Origin: Treponema sp. UBA4326
GTDB taxonomy: Bacteria; Spirochaetota; Spirochaetia; Treponematales; Treponemataceae
Assembly (NCBI GenBank): GCA_002393835.1
Contig: DGTW01000356.1
Coordinates: 1-21,633 of the forward strand
Direction of reading: 5' to 3'
DNA length: 21,633 nt
The position numbers were made by a program, and so were the translations under genes. The notes under the pieces are model-generated. The model did not search any database, was not told where the DNA came from, and was given only the letters and a program-made list of their open reading frames with translations. Position 1 is the stretch's first letter; the number at the start of each line of letters is the position of its first letter. Shown in pieces: positions 1-6,056 of this stretch.

Positions 1-543
1 AACGCTTCTTCAATCAAAACAATGAAAGACGGCGTTCGAATCATCAACTTTGCCCGAGGTGGTCTTGTAAACAACGCTGATGTTCTTGCAGCCCTGGCTT
101 CTGGAAAGGTTGCTGCCCTCATCACTGACTTTGCTGACGAAGAGCTCTTGAAGTGCGACAAAGTAATCTGCCTGCCACACCTTGGCGCTTCAACTCCAGA
201 GGCTGAGGACAACTGTGCTGTTATGGCAGTAAAAGAACTCCGTGACTTCCTTGAAATCGGAGAAATCCGTAACTCTGTAAACTTCCCGAAGACTTTCCTT
301 AACAGCGAGATTCCTGCAAATGGAACACGACTTTGTATCGCTCACAAAAATGTTCCTAACATGATTGCTCAGTTTACCGCAGTCCTGGGAAATGCAAAAC
401 TCAACATTGCAGGCATGGTTGACCAGAACAAGAACGACCTTGCTTACGCTCTCATCGATGTTGACGGAAAGGTTGAGGGTGAGACTCTCAAGGCTTTCGA
501 GGCAATTGACGGCGTAATCAAAGTTCGCCCGATTTATGCATAA
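1..543 (+). CDS. serA: D-3-phosphoglycerate dehydrogenase, C-terminal part (5' end outside window)
   Basis: This enzyme oxidises 3-phosphoglycerate to 3-phosphohydroxypyruvate, the first committed step of serine synthesis, in the cytoplasm. The frame is open from base 1, so the N-terminal catalytic lobe and most of the Rossmann domain lie upstream. Visible are the D-2-hydroxyacid dehydrogenase signature INFARGGLV with its substrate-binding Arg, the catalytic His in LPHLGAST, and a C-terminal ACT-type domain of about 75 residues (from about RLCIAHKNVPNM to the end), which in this family can bind serine for feedback control. The spacing and NSVNFP linker fit the short (about 390 residue) ACT-containing PGDH common in Clostridia and spirochaetes rather than the E. 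coli form. It ends with TAA, followed at once by heptanucleotide repeats. Function is close to certain; only the missing start is unseen. Confidence 0.93.
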   Translation, partial: NASSIKTMKDGVRIINFARGGLVNNADVLAALASGKVAALITDFADEELLKCDKVICLPHLGASTPEAEDNCAVMAVKELRDFLEIGEIRNSVNFPKTFLNSEIPANGTRLCIAHKNVPNMIAQFTAVLGNAKLNIAGMVDQNKNDLAYALIDVDGKVEGETLKAFEAIDGVIKVRPIYA

Positions 544-571
544 ATTGAAAACGGAAAATTGAAAATTGAAA
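544..571 (+). repeat. Four heptanucleotide repeats directly after serA
   Basis: Four 7-base units (ATTGAAA, ACGGAAA, ATTGAAA, ATTGAAA) start on the base after the serA stop codon. They belong to the same degenerate heptad family as the two long arrays inside the RluA gene at 7335-7425 and 7504-7594. They resemble the short tandemly repeated repetitive (STRR) sequences known best from cyanobacteria. Confidence 0.75.
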
Positions 572-737
572 GGGGAGGGGAAAAGCCTTTCCTAGGGAGC
601 CGGTCGCCGCTAGGCGAAGAAACTCGTGAGACGAGTTTCTAGGCGAGTCTCGGTGAAGGCTGTGCCTAAACCGCAAGTGCCGCACTTCGTTGCGTCACAC
701 CCCATTCTCCTAGGGGCAAGCCCCTAAAACCCCGTAA
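572..737 (+). repeat. Dispersed intergenic repeat, copy 1
   Basis: This GC-rich intergenic block shares ordered motifs with the minus strand of 18399-18474: GAGGGGAAA-GCCT-TCC, then CACTTCGTTG-GTC, then ACCCC-TTCT followed by a C/G-rich hairpin (here AGGGGCAAGCCCCT). It also contains an internal perfect hairpin, AGAAACTCGT / ACGAGTTTCT with a 3-base loop at 618-640. Both copies follow a CDS in the same orientation as that CDS. It looks like a REP-type non-coding element. I see no gene in 544-870 apart from this element, the heptads and the terminator; 777-870 shows nothing recognisable. Confidence 0.55.
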
Positions 738-739
738 AC

Positions 740-776
740 GCTGCATGGCTTTTATTGGCTGTGCGGCTTTTTTTTT
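740..776 (+). terminator. Rho-independent terminator after serA
   Basis: The stem GCTGCATGGC / GCTGTGCGGC pairs over ten positions (three G-U), with an 8-base loop and then nine T. It lies 196 bases after the serA stop, downstream of the repeat element, and probably ends the serA transcript before the lipase gene. Confidence 0.75.
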
Positions 777-870
777 GGCTGTGCGCAAAGGCGTTTAGCA
801 GACTGAAGACCATGGCCTGAAGGACCGCACCTTTTTATTTTTTTAATTTTATGTTAAGGTATTTTTTACC

Positions 871-3015
871 GTGAAAAAAATAATTTTTCTTCTACTGCTT
901 ACCTTGCTTTCTTTATCTTCTTTTGCTGAAAAAATCAATTTTTCTGGCCATGAGACTTCTATTCCGATTGAATGGGAGGAAAAATCATTTGGTGAAAAAA
1001 CTTCATTTGAATACAATCACAAACTTGCCCGCCTGGCCGCCTATTTTTCAGATGCGGCTTATTCCCATGTCCCTGAAAGTCCACGGGAGAACAATCTTCT
1101 TGATGCTTACAAAAAAATCGGAATAAAGGAGGCTGATATTGAATTTCATTATGAGATTGATTACACGGATGCCCTCTGGGGAAAGGATCAGTGTGCTTTT
1201 TCCATAAGCTCAAAGAAAATTCAAAGTTCCAGAGGCCTTCAGACACTGATTTTTGTTGTTTTAAGGGGAACTCCGACCAATGCCAGCGAATGGATTTCAA
1301 ATCTTAATGTTGATGATGTTGACAGAATTCAGAAAAAAAGCCACATAGGCTTCGCTAAGGCGGCGAGCATAGTTCACACCGCCCTCATTTCCTACATGCT
1401 GCGTCACTCAATAAACCCCACAGATGCCTTTCTTTTTATGACGGGGCACAGTCGAGGGGCTGCAGTAGCCAACATGCTTTCATCAATCCTTCTGGAAGAC
1501 AATTTCTTTAAGCCTGAGAATATTTACGCTTACACTTTTGCCTGCCCCAATGTCACTACTGCCGAAGACTGCTGTGCGGAAAAATACGGCTTCATCTGGA
1601 ACATCGTAAATGCAGAAGATATCGTGCCTACCGTTCCCATGAACCGGGGCAAATGGGCCTACAAAAAATTCGGTCATGTTTTGGCTTTTTCAAATCAAAC
1701 CAATACTGAAGAAAGCCTCTATAAAAATAATTACCTGCCAAGAATCAATTCTATTTATCAGCGTCTTTCGGGGCGAAGTTACTATCCCTTTGAAACTGGA
1801 CCTTTCCTGCCAATTCTTGTCACAAAACTTGTCGCCAATCTTACCGGTGATGTGGAGGAGTATTATGACGGAAAAATGGATATTCATACCCGTGCCGCAA
1901 AATTGATGGGCAGGCTCTTTCCTGAAAAAGACGAGGAATTTGACATTGAAAAGACCCTTCCTCCTGAGCAAAAAGCGCCTGCTGAAAAGAAAAAAGGAAT
2001 CGGCTCGTTTTTCCTTTCCTGGCTGGACAGAAAAAGCAACGGACTCGTGAATCACATGATGCTGGCCGCAAAGGATATGCATTCAGCCTCAATGTATCTT
2101 TCCCACATGCTTGCCCTTGAAGAAAATGAAATTTTTTCTGATTTGGGCTATACACTTGCAATCGTTAAGGGCTATGAGGAGCTGGCGGTTTTTGATTCTG
2201 AAAAGAATATGCTTGCCCGGGTTATTGAGGGAAAAATCAGCTATCCTGATGTGAAACTCCCGATTGCAATGTGCCCTTCATTGGGAAATCGCATTGTTTT
2301 GGGTTATCCTGCGACAAAAGATTTTTTCGTGGCCATTACTGATGAAGCCTTAATTCCCAGCCCGGTTTCGGTTACGATTGAATATTATGATGCCGCCGGC
2401 GTGTATTTGAGGAGTTCTGAGGCAAAAAAAATATACCCCAGCATTAACCGCCTCTTTCAGTTCAAAATTGGCTCTTCCCTTTTAAAAGAAGAGGCTTCTG
2501 GCTTGCAAGTTGAGTATGTTGATAATGGCCTTGATTTGATTGAAAAGGCTGTCCTTCGCCCCCGGCCTAAGTTTGACATTGTTCCGGAAGTAAATTATGG
2601 CACGAACAATTCCTTGGGACTGGGCCTTCATGCAGGCACATCTCACCTTATGGCAAGCCTAATGACTCGACCGGAGCGTATTAGCTTTGGCCATGAAGGT
2701 GAAATTGATTTTGGACTGGGAAATCAGCAGACTTTGTATTCCCGCTTTAAGGCTGAAAATGAGATTTTTGCAAGATTTATCTGGCTTGATCAGGAAGACA
2801 GGAGCTTTAATCTTATTCCTGAGTACAGGACTTCGATCTCCATGAAACTGATTGGCCGTCTTCGTTTTTTTGTGGCTGGAACTTTTGATTTTTGCATAAG
2901 TGATTTTAACGACGAGGCTTTTGGTCAAAATGGCTGGGTTAAAAAAAGACTGTCCTGGGATTTGAATGACTCTCTTTCAATCGTGCCGGGACTCCAAGCC
3001 GGCTTAAGGTTTTAA
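871..3015 (+). CDS. Secreted class 3 lipase with a beta-rich C-terminal, possibly outer-membrane, domain
   Basis: Predicted lipid esterase of the alpha/beta-hydrolase Lipase_3 family, exported by a Sec signal peptide (residues 1-19, cut after SSFA). The GTG start is chosen because the signal peptide begins there and the nearby ATG at 851 is out of frame. Seen in order: oxyanion segment RGT (132-134), GF of HIGF, nucleophile elbow GHSRGAA with Ser194, then DIVP with Asp250. His404 in DMHSASMYL fits the catalytic His better than other candidates, although it lies unusually far from Asp250. A Lys/Pro/Glu-rich stretch near 365-380 interrupts the domain. From about residue 570 the sequence alternates into beta strands and ends LQAGLRF, with the terminal Phe typical of outer-membrane barrels. 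At 714 residues it is much longer than a plain lipase. The catalytic family is well supported; the barrel is inference, and the substrate is unknown. Confidence 0.8.
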   Translation: MKKIIFLLLLTLLSLSSFAEKINFSGHETSIPIEWEEKSFGEKTSFEYNHKLARLAAYFSDAAYSHVPESPRENNLLDAYKKIGIKEADIEFHYEIDYTDALWGKDQCAFSISSKKIQSSRGLQTLIFVVLRGTPTNASEWISNLNVDDVDRIQKKSHIGFAKAASIVHTALISYMLRHSINPTDAFLFMTGHSRGAAVANMLSSILLEDNFFKPENIYAYTFACPNVTTAEDCCAEKYGFIWNIVNAEDIVPTVPMNRGKWAYKKFGHVLAFSNQTNTEESLYKNNYLPRINSIYQRLSGRSYYPFETGPFLPILVTKLVANLTGDVEEYYDGKMDIHTRAAKLMGRLFPEKDEEFDIEKTLPPEQKAPAEKKKGIGSFFLSWLDRKSNGLVNHMMLAAKDMHSASMYLSHMLALEENEIFSDLGYTLAIVKGYEELAVFDSEKNMLARVIEGKISYPDVKLPIAMCPSLGNRIVLGYPATKDFFVAITDEALIPSPVSVTIEYYDAAGVYLRSSEAKKIYPSINRLFQFKIGSSLLKEEASGLQVEYVDNGLDLIEKAVLRPRPKFDIVPEVNYGTNNSLGLGLHAGTSHLMASLMTRPERISFGHEGEIDFGLGNQQTLYSRFKAENEIFARFIWLDQEDRSFNLIPEYRTSISMKLIGRLRFFVAGTFDFCISDFNDEAFGQNGWVKKRLSWDLNDSLSIVPGLQAGLRF

Positions 3016-3668
3016 AGAAGCTCTCCCGGCCTTTCTATCACATAGTCTGCGCCAAATTCGCTGAATTCCTGACGGCTTCCGTAGCCCCACAAAACGGCAC
3101 AACAGGGAATGTTATTTTTGTGGGCACCGATGATGTCGTGCTTGCGGTCGCCAATCATAAGAATCCGGCCCTTTTCCTGTTCTTCTTCAAGGTTATTTTC
3201 CTGAATCACATATTGGATGACCAGCGCTTTTTCGCTTCGGCTTTCTTCAAGGTCTGAGCCGCCTGCAAATTCAAAAAAGCGGGCAAGCTGAAAGCGCTCA
3301 AGAATCCTCTTCATAAAGACTTCGGGCTTGCTGGTGGCTACATAAAGATGCTTTCCCTGATTTTTGAGGGCTTGAAGAGTTTCAATTATTCCGTCATAAA
3401 CAGAATTCTCAAAAAGCCCCTTTTCCCCGAAATATTCCCGGTACTTTCCCATGGCTTCATAAGCCTTTTCATGGGAAAAGCCGAAAAGTTCCTGGAAAGA
3501 GTCCATAAGTGGAGGCCCGATAAATTTTTTGAGCGTGCTTTGAGGAACATCATGTATGCCATAATAATCCAGAGCATGTCGCGCTGAATTCATGATTCCC
3601 GGTGCAGATTCAGTAAGAGTCCCGTCCAAATCCCAAAAAAGATGTGTAAAAGAAGAAAGTTGATTCAT
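3012..3668 (-). CDS. HAD-superfamily phosphatase, phosphoglycolate phosphatase-like
   Basis: Cytoplasmic HAD subfamily IA hydrolase of 218 residues, the usual size. Motif I is WDLDGTLTES with nucleophile and acid Asp near residues 13-15; motif II is VATSKPE; the motif III acidic pair is GDRKHD, preceded by a K-containing stretch. The helical cap lies between about residues 20 and 85. Closest families are phosphoglycolate phosphatase (Gph) and YjjG/PpaX-like nucleotidases or pyrophosphatases; the sequence does not settle the substrate, so no symbol is given. The stop codon on this strand overlaps the lipase stop on the other strand (shared TTAA at 3012-3015), so the genes converge with no room for a terminator between them. 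Upstream lies the terminator of the AICAR transformylase gene, so it probably has its own promoter in 3669-3709. Confidence 0.85.
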   Translation of the reverse strand: MNQLSSFTHLFWDLDGTLTESAPGIMNSARHALDYYGIHDVPQSTLKKFIGPPLMDSFQELFGFSHEKAYEAMGKYREYFGEKGLFENSVYDGIIETLQALKNQGKHLYVATSKPEVFMKRILERFQLARFFEFAGGSDLEESRSEKALVIQYVIQENNLEEEQEKGRILMIGDRKHDIIGAHKNNIPCCAVLWGYGSRQEFSEFGADYVIERPGELL

Positions 3669-3709
3669 ATATACCAGTGAGATTCTTTCATCACAAAAGC
3701 GCAGAACTG

Positions 3710-3808
3710 AAAAAAAAACAGGCGGAGGTGAGGTTCAGAAACGAACTCGCCTGAGCTTGCTCACTGCGATGTTCGATTTCTGGTTCTCACCGGAAGCCTG
3801 TTTTTTTT
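3710..3808. terminator. Large bidirectional terminator hairpin after the AICAR transformylase gene
   Basis: An A9 run plus CAGGC (3710-3723) pairs with GCCTG plus T8 (3796-3808), so there is a U-run on either strand. Inside, 3727-3746 and 3771-3791 form a second imperfect inverted repeat (GGTGAGGTTCAGAAACGAAC against its near complement), and GAGCTTGCTC caps the centre. It is well placed to end the minus-strand gene at 3824. The nearly 100-base arm is much longer than a minimal terminator. Confidence 0.75.
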
Positions 3809-3823
3809 GCTTCAGCTAATTGA

Positions 3824-4999
3824 TTAGTGGTGGAAAAGTCTTATACCTGTGAAGGCCATTACCATTCCGTACTTGTTGCAGGTTTCGATTACATTGTCGT
3901 CACGGACGCTTCCGCCTGGCTGAGCGATTACAGAAACTCCGCTCTTGTGGGCGCGTTCAATGTTGTCACCGAATGGGAAGAATGCATCGCTTCCGAGAGC
4001 AACATCAGTGTTCTTTGCGAGCCATTCCTTTTTTTCTTCCCGGGTGAATACAGACGGCTTTTCGGCGAAGATTGTCTGCCATTTTCCTTCTGCAAGGACA
4101 TCCTCGTACTCATCGCCAATGTAGACATCGATGGCGTTGTCACGGTCTGCCCGTTTGATTCCGTCGACGAATTTGAGGCCGAGGACTTTCGGTGACTGAC
4201 GGAGCCACCAGTTGTCAGCCTTCTGGCCTGCCAGGCGGGTACAGTGGATTCGGCTCTGCTGACCGGCTCCGATACCGATTGCCTGACCGTCCTTTACATA
4301 GCAGACTGAGTTTGACTGTGTGTATTTGAGGACAATCTGCGCGATAAGGAGATTGTGTTTTTCGTCTTCTGTGAGGGTCTTTTTCTCTGTAACGATGTTT
4401 GAGAGTGTTGACTCGTCGAGCTTTAAGAAGTTGTGTCCCTGTTCAAATTTTACGCCGAAAACCTGTTTGACTTCTGTTTCTGGCGGGACATAGTTCGGGT
4501 CAATCTGAAGAATGCAGTAGGCTCCCTTCTTTTTGGCTTTGAGCAGTTCCAGGGCATCGTCATCATAGCCCGGAGCGATAACGCCGTCAGAGACTTCCTT
4601 TGCGATGAGCTGGGCCGTAGCCTTGTCACATTTGTCGCTCAAAGAGATGAAGTCGCCGAAAGAGCTCATTCGGTCTGCACCGCGGGCACGGGCATAGGCA
4701 CATGCGAGCGGAGTGAGCTGGATTGAGTCGTCCACGAAGTAGATTTTTTTGAGTGTATCAGAAAGAGGTTTTCCGATGGCGGCTCCGGCCGGGCTTACAT
4801 GCTTGAAGCTTGTTGCTGCAGAAAGGCCTGTTGCTTCTTTGAGCTCCTTTACAAGCTGCCATCCGTTCAAAGCGTCGAGCAGATTGATATAACCGGGTTT
4901 ACCGTTAACAACTGTGATTGGCAGGTCGCCATCGTCCATGTAAACGCGAGCCGGTTTCTGGTTCGGGTTACATCCGTATTTAAGTTCGAGTTCTTTCAT
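3824..4999 (-). CDS. Stand-alone AICAR transformylase (phosphoribosylaminoimidazolecarboxamide formyltransferase)
   Basis: Transfers a formyl group from 10-formyl-tetrahydrofolate to AICAR to make FAICAR, the penultimate step of purine synthesis. The protein has 391 residues and corresponds only to the transformylase part of PurH. The catalytic Lys-His pair is visible at 66-67 in FKHVSPAGAA, as are YTQSNSVCY and a PurH-like C-terminus, AFTGIRLFHH. The MGS-like IMP cyclohydrolase domain is absent and there is no space for it upstream, so ring closure must be encoded elsewhere. This short form (MKELELKYGCNPNQ start) is a known family in anaerobes and spirochaetes. The ATG lacks a convincing Shine-Dalgarno and a promoter-like -10 box ends 7 bases before it, hinting at leaderless translation. 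It is divergent from the EamA transporter and followed by a strong hairpin terminator. Confidence 0.9.
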   Translation of the reverse strand: MKELELKYGCNPNQKPARVYMDDGDLPITVVNGKPGYINLLDALNGWQLVKELKEATGLSAATSFKHVSPAGAAIGKPLSDTLKKIYFVDDSIQLTPLACAYARARGADRMSSFGDFISLSDKCDKATAQLIAKEVSDGVIAPGYDDDALELLKAKKKGAYCILQIDPNYVPPETEVKQVFGVKFEQGHNFLKLDESTLSNIVTEKKTLTEDEKHNLLIAQIVLKYTQSNSVCYVKDGQAIGIGAGQQSRIHCTRLAGQKADNWWLRQSPKVLGLKFVDGIKRADRDNAIDVYIGDEYEDVLAEGKWQTIFAEKPSVFTREEKKEWLAKNTDVALGSDAFFPFGDNIERAHKSGVSVIAQPGGSVRDDNVIETCNKYGMVMAFTGIRLFHH

Positions 5000-5006
5000 A
5001 TAGTAG

Positions 5007-5035
5007 AGAATAGCAGAAAATGTTTATGTTTTCAA
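5007..5035 (-). promoter_or_regulatory. Predicted promoter of the AICAR transformylase gene
   Basis: On the minus strand TTGAAA (5035-5030) and TATTCT (5012-5007) are separated by 17 bases, a good sigma-70 match. The -10 box ends 7 bases before the ATG, so the transcript would start at or next to the start codon. A weaker plus-strand candidate for the EamA gene (extended TGTTAAACT at 5049-5057) also ends close to its ATG, and its -35 would overlap this one. Confidence 0.5.
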
Positions 5036-5063
5036 TTCTTCTTCTTTCTGTTAAACTCTTCCC

Positions 5064-6005
5064 ATGTCAAAAAATATCAGTTTTGCCGGGCTTTTCTTCG
5101 CTTCGATTTCAATTTTTCTCTGGGGAATCACTTTCGTCTCAACAAAATATCTTTTGCGCTCTTTCTCTCCCTATGAGATTCTTTTGATAAGGTTCTTCAT
5201 GGCATACCTTGCCCTCTGGGGCTCAAAGCCAAAAAAACTCCGCCTCTCCGAAAGAAAACACGAGATTTATTTCATGCTTGCCGGTCTTTCAGGGGTTACG
5301 GCCTATCAGTTCATGGAGAACATGGCTATTTCCTACACCAGCGCCTCAAATGTCAGCGTCATCGTTTCTATCTGTCCCATGTTCACGGCGATTTCCCTGC
5401 AGCTTTTCCTCAAAGAAAAGCATCTCACGCCTTTTTTCAACATCGGCTTTTTGCTTGCCATTGTCGGAGTTGCCCTGGTCAGCTTTAACGGAGTCGTCAA
5501 TTTCCACCTGAACCCAAAGGGCGATTTCCTTGCCCTTCTGGCAGCTGTTTCCTGGGGATTTTATTCTCTCTGCATCGTAAAAATCAACGCCCTGGGCTTT
5601 GAGACCGTCGTCGTCACCCGGCGTATTTTCTTCTGGGCAGTGGTTTTTATGCTTCCGATAGGAATTTTCTCGCTTTTGACGCAAGGACCTTCCCTCCCTT
5701 CTGAAATGGGCAACATCTCTGTGATTCTTGACCCTGCCTTCAATTTGTCCCGGATTAAAAATCCGCTTAACTGGCTCAATATGGGCTTTCTTGGCTTAGG
5801 TGCCAGCGCTTTCTGCTTTGCCGCCTGGAGCATAGCCTGCAAAAAACTCGGAACAGTGCGAGCGACTGTAGGCATTTACCTGATTCCAGTGGTCACGATT
5901 ATATTCGCATTCTTTGCCCTGGGCGAAAAAATCTCCCTGATGGGAGCGATAGGTGCCGTTCTAACGATTGCAGGGCTGTTTGTGAGTGAAATCAGGAAGA
6001 GTTAG
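5064..6005 (+). CDS. EamA/DMT-family transporter
   Basis: Inner-membrane protein of 313 residues with about ten hydrophobic segments, arranged as two five-helix EamA halves (roughly residues 5-140 and 155-310). Family hallmarks are the first segment ISIFLWGITFVSTKYLL, the helix 3-4 region with AISYTSASNVSVIVSICPMFTAI, and a second-half end ALGEKISLMGAIGAVLTIAGLF. Members export amino acids, purines or other metabolites, but substrate cannot be read from sequence. It is divergent from the AICAR transformylase gene, which might suggest purine-related cargo; that is speculation. No clear Shine-Dalgarno precedes the ATG. The stop codon runs straight into a heptad repeat, and the next gene converges 51 bases later. 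Confidence 0.88.
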   Translation: MSKNISFAGLFFASISIFLWGITFVSTKYLLRSFSPYEILLIRFFMAYLALWGSKPKKLRLSERKHEIYFMLAGLSGVTAYQFMENMAISYTSASNVSVIVSICPMFTAISLQLFLKEKHLTPFFNIGFLLAIVGVALVSFNGVVNFHLNPKGDFLALLAAVSWGFYSLCIVKINALGFETVVVTRRIFFWAVVFMLPIGIFSLLTQGPSLPSEMGNISVILDPAFNLSRIKNPLNWLNMGFLGLGASAFCFAAWSIACKKLGTVRATVGIYLIPVVTIIFAFFALGEKISLMGAIGAVLTIAGLFVSEIRKS

Positions 6006-6045
6006 CAAGTAGCAGTGAGCAAGGAGCAGTTAGGAGTTAGGAGTT
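6004..6045 (+). repeat. Six heptanucleotide repeats at the end of the EamA gene
   Basis: Six 7-base units (AGCAAGT, AGCAGTG, AGCAAGG, AGCAGTT, AGGAGTT, AGGAGTT) begin within the stop codon of the transporter and end in a T-run at 6046. This is a second heptad family (GAGTTAG-like), also present at 6776-6803. Confidence 0.75.
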
Positions 6046-6056
6046 TTTTTTGGGGG

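Noticed and set aside
777..870. tRNA or small RNA gene between the serA terminator and the lipase gene
   Set aside because: No cloverleaf or conserved T-loop could be formed by eye; only a direct repeat of GGCTGTGCG was seen.
3827..4726. Plus-strand frames opposite the AICAR transformylase gene
   Set aside because: No ribosome-binding sites or domains; the minus-strand frame encodes a complete known enzyme.
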